A program made the translations under genes and the position numbers. Below, piece after piece: positions 23,535 to 35,694 of a stretch of DNA of 64,000 nt; within the stretch, counting starts at the first letter, position 1; every line of letters starts with the position of its first letter. The notes under the pieces were generated by a model that saw only the letters and a program-made list of their open reading frames with translations, had not been told where the DNA came from and made no database searches. Source of the stretch: Kappaphycus alvarezii (Eukaryota; Rhodophyta; Florideophyceae; Gigartinales; Solieriaceae); assembly GCA_002205965.3 (NCBI GenBank), contig NADL03000018.1:124001-188000 (forward strand), read 5' to 3'.

Positions 23535-24456
23535 AAGCGAGAATTTCTGAATTAATGGAGAAAATACAAAATATTATATTGAACAGAAATTAAAATTACT
23601 ACTCCTCTTTATGAAAAGATATATTAACATCAGTCAATAATTGATGTAGTTAACAACATATTTGGACTAGCAATAACGTACGTTACTCACATAACAGAAG
23701 TGTACAGCGCAGTAATACTTACAGTCCGTCTAGCGCGACCAAGTGGTGTCCTCTGAAGGTTCATAACCAGTGTTGCCACGGGAATGTGTAAAATACTTTT
23801 ACCAGGCACAAGAAACAAGGAGGCTGGGCTTGACCTATATTAGGGCAGCAAATTGGTACTGCAAAAAATTAAAAATGCGTAACTCGACACGTGTTGCACA
23901 CAAAAAAGTTAAAATCTGGGCATGAACAATGAAAAATTAAGGTTTATTCTGGGCAATGTAAAAACCGGGCAAGTAGAATGCATACAAATGAAGTGTACCT
24001 TGTGCAATGTAAAAAGGAATAAAAAACAGACATGTACTTGTACCAACCCACAAAACCCTGCGGTCTAGTGGGGAATAAGAGGGAACCCCAGGTCAGACCT
24101 CTGGTTGGATTCCGGAGCGTGCACGCCAAAACAAACGAATATTCGTGTGGGTCAGAGGAAACAAGGGACTGTTGTTTGGAGTCTGGTTCTAGTCTGATGA
24201 CCCACCTTGCCTTTACTTGGAGCTATATCTTCTCCACCCTGGCAGTGGGAATAGCTTTCGTAGCCAAGATCTCACTAAGCGAGGGCTGGAAACTAGACAC
24301 CATTCATTGGATTCAGTGAACAATCGACAGTACCGAGAACTATGCAATAGGGATTCCTCTGGCAAATAAGCACAATTTTTATTCTTCAACCACAGTGCTT
24401 GAGGAGTCCAAGTCCTCAACTGTTGACAAAAAAAGTCGCTAAAATAGTTAATAATC
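23535..24456. other. Unassigned interval
   Basis: No gene recognised. A purine/pyrimidine-mixed segment at 23930-24020 repeats the phrase GGGCAATGTAAAAA with variants (23950, 24000), suggesting a small degenerate tandem repeat. It lies at the 3' side of the hAT transposase. Confidence 0.35.
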
Positions 24457-26445
24457 TTAATTTTGTTCACTCACTATCAAAGGAAGGGTAGTTTTTTTGC
24501 AATTGTAAGCTCTTTGCTGATTGAAGCTTGAAGTTTTAGATATGCGATACCTGATCGGACTAGAAATTCTTCCAGTCAGATTTAGTACCCGTTCGTTTTC
24601 AATCTGAGTAGCAGGAATTCCAAAGAAAAAGCGGCACATTCTTGCGGCTGCCGGGAATATCGACGTCCTCTTTTGAATCGATTGCAACTTACAGTCATCT
24701 ACCCTTGAATATATCTCTTTCCTAAAATTTCGGAGCTCGGCATTAACTCCGTCTGCTTTGTTTTCTTCCTCAACTTTTGACTAATTGTCAATAAAACAAT
24801 TCTCAATTTGATCACTGTCGACAGTTCGGCCCTCTGCATTCTCAATTGAAATGTCCATTTCCCTTGGAACCATACAAGTTTCCTTCGCGCTAGTCAGGAG
24901 CGGAATGATTACTTGATCGTCGTACTGCTTTGCCATCCCCTTGCTCGGGATGGATCTGATATTTCAAGAGTCATCAATATTGATTTCATGCTCTTTAAAG
25001 CGGGATCAAAGACGACGGCTGTGTATTGATGAGTTTATATTCCTTGCAGATCTTGTACTTCGAAGAAATGATACAAAATTTCTCCAAAGGATTCGCTAAC
25101 TGCTAAAGACATCATTGATTTCAACATCTCAATTTTCTGATCAAAATCGTCACTTGAACCCGGAAGAATGGCTCTGAAGTTCTCCTTGAAAACTTTATAC
25201 ACTGACATAATCTCATCAAGTGCCTCACTGACCCACCAGAACTTCTTTTGGCTTTTCAAGATAAGAAAAATTGTCGGCTCCAACGTTTCCACAATGCATT
25301 GGACAACATCTCACGTCTTTTGATTTAGAACTCGTTTTCTTAGACTTAGATCTTGCTGAGAACCAAAGCGCCTCGCAACAACATTCTTGTCCTTCGATAT
25401 CATCCTCATGGTCACAAAACGCTGCCAAATCTCGTTTTGACGGAAGTGGGAATCATTCGTTGCTGCATACCTTCTTGGTTACGGGCCTCACACCATGTTT
25501 TCTTACCTTTTGAAGAATTCTTCGACCATGTGATGTGTTTTTGTAGAGCACTTCTAACCGCGTCAAAAGATATCAATGGGAGTCCTTCACAAACTCTTTC
25601 GATAATGCTGCGTTGCAGGCTCCAGATACAATATGTGCAAAACAGGTTGCACTAAAACAACCCTTGGTTTCGGCCGCTCCAAACGACGATACCATCTAGA
25701 GTGCATTTTTGCATGCCTTGAGATTGGAAATACCGTCTTGACGCACGCGATAACCTTATTCGTTATCACATTAAATGAGAGCAGCATGAACTTGCACATT
25801 CTGATAGTCCTTATCAACACTATGCGCAATAAGGTCGAAAATGTCTTGACATTCTCTGTTCATCCACAGATCAAAAGGTATACTCACCGAATCTAGAGAA
25901 GAAAGCTGTTAACATTTTCTTCAAATTCCTTACTAAAAGCAGTGATAATCTTCTCTCGGAACGTCGTTCTCTTCGGTGTAATTGCTTTTAGGTTGAAGCT
26001 GTGAACAAATCAAAGAAAATCCGGATGCTCACGAATGAAAATGGAATATCAGCGCTATTCACGAGCAAGACGAGATTCTTGTTAACTTCCTTTGTTGTAT
26101 TTAAACCTGGGGAATACTTCTAATGTGTTGGCAAACTGGTCTGGAAAGTGTTTTGCTTTTTCTCGCTGGCTCTGGATTCTTGCTATGCAATGTCTCGAAT
26201 TTTTCCATCAAACTTGAATGGTGATCTTTCAAGTGGCGTCGAAAATAATTAGTTCCTGCACTGTTCTTGAACGTCAATATTCCCTTCCTTTCTTTTTTGT
26301 TTAGAGATTCAGATGCATCAGCTTGTGTGGAACATACAATACATGTAAATTTAGAGTCTCCTAAAGGCTTGTAGAATCCCTAAAGCAATGCCTTTCCATT
26401 CTTTTTGTTTTCGTTCCATGTCTCTGTTGCAATTCTCATAATATT
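24457..26445 (-). pseudogene. hAT-family transposase, decayed
   Basis: A cut-and-paste DNA transposase. On the minus strand the parts appear in the expected order. A BED zinc finger comes first (about 26220-26360: FTCIVC, then NYFRRHLKDHH). Next are LVLLVNSADIPFSFV (about 26060) and PFDLWMNRECQDIFDLIAHS (about 25830-25890, start of the RNase H-like core), then CFAHIVSGACNAALSK (about 25640). VVFDPALKSM follows (about 25000). The C-terminal dimerisation segment FFFGIPATQIENERVLNLTG (about 24570-24640) is last. Stops and frame changes occur between almost every pair, so it is a dead copy. I could not find terminal inverted repeats or an 8-bp target duplication. Confidence 0.82.
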
Positions 26446-27063
26446 GGTTGTTCTTGATGAGTCATGCGTTGCATCAACTACATCATCTTTGTTTTTGGCG
26501 TTCCTCTCTAAGGTTGTTGACTCGATTTCTTTGATGAAATTTTCCATGTTCCTTGTTGGTCTGAGTGCGGGTTGCTGTATGGAGAGTAGAGCGTCTTCTT
26601 CCGGTCGTTCGTCGGAAAGTGAAACACTACCCGTAGGAGTACATATGTATACAAGTTTTTCAACGGCGCCATCGACCTGTAGTATTTCGTGATTGGTGTA
26701 TTATTACATGTGTAGTTTCTCAATTGGGTGGTCCATGTGGTCCAAAAGTAAGGGTACAAGTCTGGGCATTGAAATATTTCTCTCGCATGTACTACAGTAC
26801 AGTTACAGTATCTGGTATTCATTACTGTGGTTCAAGTACATATGCATTTTACTTGCTCCTGCACTTGTTCATGTACCGCCTAGTGATTCGTACCCGGAAA
26901 CCCTGGTCATAAAACTTTAGTACATGCAGTCCAGTACTGCTGCGCCTCACACAAGAGGTATCCCACAATTAAGATTGTGTGCAATCAAGAAACAACACTT
27001 TTTGTGTTTTCCTCCTCCACTGTCTGCTGTGGCAAAACTGGAGGACCAGCCCTACAAATCAAA
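26446..27063. other. Interval between the hAT remains and the second Copia element
   Basis: No gene recognised. It contains one CAGTA motif group (about 26790-26810, TACAGTACAG and TTACAGTA) and two more short copies near 26920-26940, among the few in the transposon-rich part of the window. Confidence 0.4.
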
Positions 27064-27299
27064 TGCAAAATAGATGGTGGGGTAACAACATTTTGCTGAA
27101 GGAGAGGGGCCGACGCTGTGGGATTGGCAGTGCTAAACACTCCTAAAACCGAATGTAGCTGTACTTCTCTCCTTATCTCATCATTAACCTGTTGGATCGG
27201 CCAGGGAAAGGTGAGCTCCAAGATACTTCAGGGTTGCAAAGGTGTGCAACATTGCACTTGAGTTTTAGTGTTAGTTATGCATTCACTGTAAAATAAACA
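27064..27299 (-). repeat. Left LTR-like direct repeat
   Basis: About 236 bp, similar along its length to 33555-33784. It has TG at 27064 and CA at its right end (AAACA). The inner GGCCGAC and a later ATCGGCC (GTCGGCC in the right copy) form a short inverted repeat. On the minus strand this would be the 3' LTR. Confidence 0.75.
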
Positions 27300-27496
27300 C
27301 CATCCAAAGGGCAAACACGCCCTTTGCATGACCTATAAAAAAAGAGATGTAAGAAATTGTTGGTAGAAAAGGAGCGACCCATCTCCCTCCATCCTACGAT
27401 CGACAGCTTACTATACGGTGGATGCTTGTGCATTCGTACTGACCTTTCTGTCTGTTGCACATGTTTTTATTTTTTCCTTGTTAGTATGTTCGCGCG

Positions 27497-28690
27497 ATGA
27501 AAGGGCGGCTTGCCCAGCGAGCGCATAATTACAGACCACGCCGCGTTGCCCCTGGCCCTTCCACCAAGCACCTCCGTAAAAATCCTCAGTTCTCAATAAT
27601 TGCGCATGAAGACCTGCCAAATTCTGCACAAACATCCGCCCCTACGCCTGTAGTCGGCACGTCGATAACACCTAACGAAGAATGTGATAGTTGATTGTGT
27701 AATATATGGACCATTGCCGCAGTTGATGTCGGACCCAGTCCAAGGGTTAGCGATGAGCGGTCGCATGCCGCTGGCATATCTTCAAATAGAAAAAACCACA
27801 GTCTGTTCAGGCTATTAATAGGAAGAAAGTCCTGCATATTATCGACAGGACTCAATATGAAATTGATGAGTTTGTATTCGGGAGCTGCTCGCAGATTGGG
27901 AACCAAGAATTAGGAAGAGGAATATCGTACGGATTCCAGACTTCCGTCAACGATGCCATGAGTTACTTTGAGATTACTAATAGGTCATTGGCGGCGCCTG
28001 ATTGCGGAGACAGACCGCTCTCCTTTCCCATGAGGGTAGTCAATGAATCAGCAGATGAGGCAAATTTTGAGTTTTTTTCTCGGTATCCGAAGATTATTAA
28101 GAAGGGGTGCCCTGGGCTGTGGTAAAAGGAGCCTTTTGCTTGAGAAAATAACCGACTTCTACAACTGATATCCCGGCGTGGCAGTCATCACTGGCAGGGA
28201 GCCAGGGAATTGAGAGCCCAGCCCGGCTCTTTTGCAGTACATTGTTCTACATTTCTGCAATCTAACTACACAACCGGAAAGATTATACTGTGTTCCATTC
28301 TCCAATTGCATGTCTTTCTCCACTCCTTTGGTGAATCGAGGTTCATTATGGCAAAAAACCGCTTAAATCAACTGAGAAGCCGGCCAACCTTGGGCAGGCG
28401 AGACGGATGGTACAAATTCTCGGTCTGAAAATAGTGCTTCGCAAACCGAAGTTCCGAGGTGATTTGTACCAAATAGGACTGCGCTTTTCGTAGAAATTAT
28501 CGGCAGTCTGAAACATGTTGTGCGGTTGGTTCGACTTATGCGCAACTCGGGTCATCGTGTTGACCATTTCGTCCTTGTCAACGCGAGCATAAGGATCATC
28601 ATAGATCCAGCCGAGACATTTTCTATCCGTGTTTGTAGTGATGGCTTGTGTATATGCTGTGGAAAGTAAACTTCTAACCTCGAATTAGCA
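27497..28690 (+). pseudogene. Coding-like region opposite to the Copia element, unknown protein
   Basis: On the plus strand, open frames run almost end to end. An ATG-started frame covers 27497-27694 (65 aa, basic and Pro-rich). A 111-codon frame without a local ATG spans 27790-28125 (peptides such as YEIDEFVFGSCSQIGNQELG and MSYFEITNRSLAAPDCG). A third covers 28210-28428, and a last segment lies at about 28510-28660 (VRLMRNSGHRVDHFVLVNAS). Amino-acid use looks protein-like. The family is not recognised. The region sits between Copia RNase H and the left LTR but reads the other way, so it could be a captured or nested gene, now broken. Confidence 0.35.
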
Positions 28691-28739
28691 CAGGTTATAG
28701 AGATGATAGAACAAAATAAGATGTAAAATAAAGAACCCG

Positions 28740-30350
28740 TCATGTTATCTCTTCCTGCATGAATATCCACTGATCCGGTGCCTCATTGGGTTCCCTAGCT
28801 ACAAAAGCACTTCGCAGAAAAGCTTTGATCATCACCTTGCTCAATTATTTGCAAAATTCTTGTAACTCTGAACAAAGACGCCGTCTGATATAACTCTGTC
28901 CCGAAAACCTTTTCTCGCTGCAGCAATATCTAGCGCCGTGAGCTTCTCTGGAGCACTAAATCCTTCGATTTAACATCAATTAGACATTCTCTGTTCGTGA
29001 ATAGTTGAAGTTAGGCGAGCTTACCGAAAATAGTTTTGAGTTCCAGAGAAAGAGAAACTGCGACATCAAACATGTCATTGAAAGATATGACTTTCCGGAC
29101 ATTTCTGACCATTTGAAAGCCTTTAGTTGCATAAACTTAAAGAAAAATGGCGCTAAATTCCCTGAATAATCTCCAAAAAAATACGATGTATCCTAGCTGC
29201 GACGATAAATCAACACTATTTGCAAACGATGAGTCTAAAATCCAACGGTCTTGAGATTTTTCTGTCTACTTATGCATCGTAAGCCGCACAATCTGGTCGA
29301 TACAATATTTGAAAGCCTTTTCTAACCCCTGAACAAAAACGCACTTCCGAGCATCTAACATGATCTCAGTGACTTGGGCAAGTTGCGACATTTCGAAAAC
29401 GCAGTCCGGACGGGAGTTTGATAATCAGGAGAGCTTCATCCGCATTTATCCAAAGTTTTTGAATGAAGCATCTGCTATCAAGCGCTATAACATCCCGTAA
29501 TACGCATTTTGGTCTATAATGAAGTCACTATTCTTATGTCGGGCAACAATAAATTCTTTTAACTCGGCCTGTGGTTGAATTCTGTCCGTCATTCCGAAGC
29601 GTTTCTTTTCTTCTTCGAAAATTCTTTGGATTCGTTGCTACCATCTCTTAGAAACCATTATCTTAGTTACCAATGAGTCTCTTTAGTATTCCATCTGCAA
29701 GGAGGTAGTACAATGCTGGATCTGTCTTGAAAAGATTCATTAAAAACTCCTGACGATGTTGCTTGTCTAAAGTAGTGTGCCATAAATCACCAGCATCGCA
29801 GAGACCGTAAATAGGGACGGAGAAGCTGAAGGCAGTGGTCTGTATCAAGTTCTAATTCAGGGACAGTTTTACCGATAAAAACCTGACGCTTGAGTGGCCC
29901 AGATAATTGAAAGAAAGCCTACGTTACGTCCGCTGTCCAAACATCCCAACCAAAAAAAGCGCCGAGAGGAATTAGCAGTCGAATAGATTGCGGCTGCCGA
30001 ATAGCTAAGGAGTGGAACATCATGTCTTTCAGCTTATCTATATGCCCTCTAATAACATACCACCCTTATGATTCACCTTTCAGTTAACAGCTGAATTTTT
30101 AGCTACCAAAAAACGTCCTGTAAGTACATTTCCATCTGTAGGAATCTCTCCTTTGAGAGGGACTTTTAAAGTCACACTTTACTGCAGTCTAACTAATTTC
30201 CATTTCTTGGCCTCCTTCATCTCTGTACTGATAGCTTGGTAGTCGTACTCTTCAATTACCTCATTTTCAATAATATCAAAAGTATCCAGCGACCTTATTT
30301 TGGCCACAATTTCATCAAGATCCGTCATTAACCCATGCGAAAGATGCCTA
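28740..30350 (-). pseudogene. Second Copia element: reverse transcriptase and RNase H
   Basis: The reverse transcriptase part has VPLKGEIPTDGNVLTGRFLV (about 30130-30190), then a segment near 29900-29970 matching the palm region ahead of LSGPLKRQVFIGKTVPELEL. PIYGLCDAGDLWHTTLDKQH and KTDPALYYLLADG follow (29663-29848). RNase H C-terminal sequence (LDIAAARKGFRDRVISDG, about 28890-28950) comes next, and a final WIFMQEEI-like tail lies near 28750-28780. Stops and shifts are frequent and the catalytic YVDD is only partly readable. This copy cannot be active. Confidence 0.8.
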
Positions 30351-30689
30351 GGTGCGGTGTATGGCTTTACTTGGCCGACAAGAAAAGGAAGAGCAAGACT
30401 ATTTGGCTGATCTCCAATAAAGACTAATTTTCTTTGATGTTCGATTTCTTCTACTTATAAAGGGTCCAGCCATTGACATATTCGGTTATTCACTTGCTTC
30501 TCCCGCCACACTAGCACCTTGTCCGTGGTTGATAGTTTAGATCACTGGAGGGTGGCAATGTATGGCACAGAGCACGTAGATATTTAAGCCAACGGTGTAG
30601 CCCTCCATCTTCTTGTGAGACATCTGCACGATTTTTGTTAGCGTGACATAACTTCGAAGGGTGAGGCGCGGTTCAGGAGACGTGGATAT

Positions 30690-31144
30690 TTGGAGGAATT
30701 CACCGAGCACAAGGACAGAAGGGACGATTCATTTGGGTCCCTGGGTTTCATTCACCGCCTTTTCAGCACAAGTTAACGCGAACCTCTTGTTACTGCTCAA
30801 GCTAACTTGAACCTCTTTTTGAAATCTGGCTGCGATGCCTTCATCTTCCGAAATGTAGTTCGGGGTGGTTCATGATACCATTCTCCCAAGCCTAAACATG
30901 AATTAACTTCAATACCTGTCTGACCGACAGAAACATCGGATACTTTTTCCAAGTGCAGAAACATATTTATATATATAATTTGTTCTGTCAGAATATTGCT
31001 TCGTAGTCCCGTGAATACAGTTGCCCTATATTCAATAATGGTTGTCCAGATATCTTCAGTGGACACGCTCTGCAAGCAGCATGCAGCGCTGAACCTTTCA
31101 CCTTCATCAAAAATGTAGAGTACTAGTTCGTTTTTAATGTACAT
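30690..31144 (-). pseudogene. Second Copia element: integrase core
   Basis: A 115-residue open frame (30797-31144) encodes VLYIFDEGERFSAACCLQSV with the first catalytic Asp, then VGQTGIEVNSCLGLGEWYHE, corresponding to the segment around the catalytic Glu, and a basic stretch. After a frame change the continuation (about 30690-30800) reads LAVKAVNET and IVPSVLVFGEF, the standard end of the core. Integration activity is lost through frame breaks and missing flanks. Confidence 0.82.
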
Positions 31145-33091
31145 AATGTCAATAATGATTCATTGATTAAACTTGCCGTTCCCAATCGCACCTAGGGTAG
31201 CTCAGAACAATATCAGAGCACGCTGAATTATTTGACAAGGATCACAGTGCTCCGATATTTATTGCAAACCTCTTACTGATTCTGTTATTTCTTCCTCAGG
31301 TCAAGATATTTTGATAAATTCGTAAAACTTCTGTGCTTTGGGATGGGAGAACTGCATATGAAGTATCTATAACTTCAAATGTGTGAATCAAATATCTTTG
31401 AAGGCTCGAATCGGGACATATATATATGAGCTACGAGATTGGATCATGTTTATAGCTCATACGTCATAATATGCTGTTTTTCCTTCCGTGATAGGGGTTG
31501 GACCCTTTTCACTAGTATGTTCGAAACGTAAAAAAGATGACGAACTCCCTGTTCACAGCATCCAGGCAAAGTTGTGCTGCGATGAACGCCTGGTAAATTT
31601 CCAGCGTTACCGGGATTCTTGTAATACTGGGTGGAGTATCTGTAGATATTATAGTATTTTCAAAAGATGTGCACGAATCATCCTCAAATAGGAATCGATT
31701 TTGAAACGGTATAGTATTTTTACGGATATTTCCAGCAATGTGCATATCTTTTCGTTACTATTTGCGATCTTTCACTAATAAGAGTGCTCAAGTATCACAG
31801 AGAATTCCCAAATGCCGCCCACTATGTCCCTCAGCTTTCAATCTTCGAAGGGAAATATCTACCGTCCAAATGTCTTACCATTTCTTCCAATTGCGGTCAT
31901 CCGTATGGATATTGTGGCGAAGCGGGCGAGCAAAACACATTTTTGGATTACTGTTGAGCCTTACCACCTGAAAGAAAATCCTCAATGGAACTTCTATGTC
32001 TGTTTCTTGTGAAACTATTGAAGACGAGAGTTACATAAGGAAAATAAATCTTTCAACAGAATCAATATCGTTATGATTGGGACCCCGGTACCTGAAAATG
32101 ACCATAAAATTCCGGATCTCACTAAACTGTTCTTCTTGCCCATCTGAGTCAGAGCCAGGGTAACTTCTATCCTGGCTCATGCAATATCAGATAGGATTTG
32201 AACAGTCGAGTCTTCTTTCTCTAGTCGACGGCGAATATGAGCGGAGAGGTCTTCTCTTGTGAAACTGTGCCTGAGAATCCCCAAAGCGCCATACTTAGCG
32301 CATTAAGTAGGCCATCGGGTCCCCCATACGCCTACGGCCTCCTCAAATGCCTTAGAAGAGCTCCTTTTATTACGATTTCCAGCAAACTTTATCCTTTTAT
32401 TTGCGCCACAGTCCCGGTGGGAGAGTCGTACATAGCGACCGTACCTCAAAACATGCATACCCTCTTCTTCTTTGAGCTATACTAGTCTCGAAACTGCGGC
32501 TATTGCCGCTGAGTAGCTTTAGCTGGAGAAGTTTCTGGATGGATTCATATAATTTTGTTACAGATTTGTTAAAAGAGTAATACTGACAGAATCGATACTC
32601 TGTACAAGGATCTGTACCACTTCTGAAACTCCGTCACTGCCTTCCGCAAGAATTAAATCTTAAAGGCATCTGTACAAAAATCAGGAGTGCACTGCGGAGT
32701 AAGCTCATTGCTTTACTCCATAAGCTTCGTAAGCCCATTGGAGACCACTCTGATTTGCTTGCCGTGCATGAAAGACCTAGGATGAAGCATCTCAAGCGAG
32801 CCCTTCACTTTAATCTGGCTTGCATCACTGTGATACTCAATAGTCATTACCTTGACAATTATATGCGTAGTTAAATAGGCTACTGCAATTCTTCAAAAGA
32901 ATCGTCAAGCTGAACCATCAAGAATGTAGAAGAAAAAAATCCCTTCTGAGAGCGCTAAAACTTGTGCTGCTTAGCAAAAATGCCATATAACCGAATATTT
33001 TTGTTCATTTCCCGTGATATTTCTCCATTATACTGGTTCTCCTTAAACATGGGCTGCACTTATTTTACATTTCAAGATTCATTAGACGTTT
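31145..33091. other. Interior of the second Copia element, unreadable part
   Basis: By position this should hold the protease, zinc finger and first integrase part. Short frames (31512-31745 minus, 31738-32012 plus, 32237-32485 plus) have no motif that I can assign. The sequence is heavily mutated. Confidence 0.4.
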
Positions 33092-33427
33092 TTAGATGAC
33101 GTCCACTACTATCTTTTGGCGTTTGGATGGAGAAATATCTCCTACAGTATTGGCTTTATCAGCACTGCGGATGCCGAATTGGTATTCTGCAAGGTCGTAC
33201 GAATCTGACAAGAGAAAAGAGGTTTCTGAATCGATTGGTAAGCGTAAAGTACTTGTTTGCTTGATTGTACTCATCATTTTCGTCGGTATATAATCACTCA
33301 AAGACGAACTGGATATCATCCTCAATATATGGTCGCACTTTGGCTTTAGTTGATTCCGGCAAAGTGACAGCATGGCGCTTTCTTCTTCCGTAGACGCGAT
33401 GATCGATATTCCAAGTGCTTCATTCAC
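33092..33427 (-). pseudogene. Probable gag remnant of the second Copia element
   Basis: A 111-residue frame sits next to the right LTR, where gag would start. It is rich in Ser, Thr and Ile and contains no recognisable zinc knuckle. The assignment rests on position and orientation only. Confidence 0.35.
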
Positions 33428-33554
33428 AGATAAGATACTAACCTTTCGATACTTCGGAGCGGCACTGTATAGAGCAGTAAACGAATCCGGATTTTCATGC
33501 TTTACGCTTCCACTGACTGCTTTTTTAGGACTAAACGATCACCCTATAAGTTGT

Positions 33555-33784
33555 CGGCAAAGTAGATGGTGGAGTAACATAACTTTACCAGAAATAGAGG
33601 GGCCGACGCTGTGGTATCTGTAATGATATAGATTCGTAGAATCAAACGTAGCTATACTTTTTTCTCCTCAATAATTCACCTGTTGTGTCGGCCAGGGAAA
33701 GGTGAGCTCCAAGATGCTTTAGGGGTACAAAGTTGTGCAACACTGCACTTGACGTTTAGTGTGAATCAGGCATTACAATAGACA
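33555..33784 (-). repeat. Right LTR-like direct repeat
   Basis: About 230 bp, similar to 27064-27299, including the shared GGGCCGACGCTGTGG and GGCCAGGGAAAGGTGAGCTC blocks. It would be the 5' LTR of the minus-strand element. Immediately outside it (33788-33812) lies a CAGTACTGTACTG motif. Confidence 0.75.
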
Positions 33785-35690
33785 CGACAGTACCATACAG
33801 TACTGTACTGTGCAATAAAGTAAGTCTCTAAACCAGATGCTGCCATTCTCATCAAACACGAAGTGATTCTCGAGTGAGCAACGCATATGGTAAACGACAA
33901 AATACTATAAAAACACATCAGAGATTGAATAAAGTACGCAGCAGAATTCTGGTACACAAAATTTACCTCTTAAAAACAAACATAAAAAATGTATAAAGCT
34001 ATTATAATAAACATCGTACTCATAAATAATTTTCAAAATCATCACATGACTGCCCTCCACAGACCTCAATGTCCCATAACTGCATATTTATGTGTGCCTT
34101 ACGCCTCTGCCTGCACTTCACCTAAATGCGACGCCGCAGCAGGTTCTGGCCTGAGCCCATTTCATGTATGCGATTGCGCAGACATTAAAAGCCAGTATTA
34201 TCCTCAGAGCGCAACGAGTGCCCACAGATGTTAGGATTTGTAAGAGCCACACAAGGATTAAATTATAGGTCATAACTCTTCTCTTTCCACCTCCATTTCC
34301 CGTTTAAAAAGTTCTGGAGACCTCTGAGTCGTTCAGAAAAATTCTCAACAGTTATGTGGTCGCTAAAAATCGTGAAATTTCTTTTCTCATCTAATCTCGA
34401 TAGATTTCAGTTTCGGGTTTTTTTCTTATAAATAATCTCCCAGCAAATCTCCGCTGCTCCAGTGTAACCCTTATCCATAAGTACTGCCCACATATTTGGC
34501 GATAAGAGGTTAATTCTCACTGATCATGAGATTCAATCTCTCTTGTTTCCTTCTTGAGTTAAATATATTGAAACTCGAGATTTTCTTGAAAAATTTTCAA
34601 ATCCGAATCAGACCTCCGATATTGCAGAAAGCAACCCACAGCAAGACCATTGGGAAGCACGCATACTTCAACTTCATATCCACACAATTTATAATTCCGA
34701 CTTAAATATTTCCTACCTTTCTGAACGTTTCCCCTAGGCCGGAATGACAGCTGAAAAACAAATCAGGCCCGAAAAAGACTAAAATTTCATTTCGTGTAAA
34801 GCAATTTTCATTGTATCCTGCGCACCAAAAGCTGTGATTGCAGCTAATAAAAAAATCTGAAATTACAACAACAAAGATATTCATAAATAATTCAAAGGAA
34901 GACTTTTTATCCGAAAAATTCATGGTATTAAGTCCCATTGACTACTAGCCTTCAAGATATCCAACATCATCAAAAACGCATCCTTAACTGTTATGTCGCT
35001 TTCATCCGCTTTCCGTTATTAAAGCTGCGCTCGAAGAAAGCTCCATATATCTCATAGTTTCATAAATTCGCCGACACTGAAATGTTTCATGCTCAAAATA
35101 GCCCCAGTGTCGTTAATCTCATAGAAGGTGTCATAAAAGGCACGGAGGGCCTTTTCCTCATTATTTTTTTAAGCTGATATCGTGCTGTAATTTTCCAGTG
35201 CTGCATCTCGCTTTGCTGCCGTATCCGCTAAAATCAAAAGCGCTTGATTTGGCAAGTGTGTTGATAATGTTTACTCCTCTCGATTAGAATCCGTCTGAGT
35301 GTCGGAGGTAGGTCTGGGCTTTTATGACGAAGTTCTGCGGTGCATAGTGTTGGGATGAATCTGTATCGGTGAGTGCAGGTTGAGAATGGGAGGTTTCGGG
35401 CTTTTTGGTCGGTTTGTAACAGTAAAGACAGAGAAAGGGTTCGCGTAGGGCACCTGGTGTTTGTTTGCAGGGCAATAGATCGCTCAAGCATTTAAACACC
35501 AACTAAAGTACAGTAATATTGCAATTGATCGCTTCATTCAATAAAAGGCGGTCTACTTTTGTTTCTACTGTAATCTCAGACCAGCATTTGAATTTTGTGT
35601 GGTTTATAGTCTTTAGAGCTGCATATGATTTATAATCTCCGTGTAGTTTATTTAAAATTATGCGTGTTGGTGTACTCAGCCCTGGTTCTA
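33785..35690. other. Unassigned AT-rich interval
   Basis: No supported gene. Short frames at 33989-34234 (plus), 34702-34938 and 35234-35502 (minus) have no known motif. One CAGTACTGTACTG motif lies at 33795-33812. Confidence 0.4.
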
Positions 35691-35694
35691 CAAT

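Larger units (their letters stand above)
27064..33784 (-). mobile_element. Second Copia-type retrotransposon, strongly decayed
   Basis: Direct repeats at about 27064-27299 and 33555-33784 (in both, AGGGGCCGACGCTGTGG and later CGGCCAGGGAAAGGTGAGCT) frame 6.7 kb. On the minus strand the interior holds integrase (30690-31144), reverse transcriptase (29660-30350) and RNase H (about 28840-29050) in Copia order. The peptides belong to a different Copia branch from the element at 8-13 kb: integrase HLEKVSDVSVGQTGIEVNS, reverse transcriptase PIYGLCDAGDLWHTTLDKQH. LTR borders are approximate because the copies differ by substitutions and small indels. The assignment of these repeats as the element's LTRs is an inference, since about 1.4 kb of unexplained sequence lies between RNase H and the left copy. 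Confidence 0.8.
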
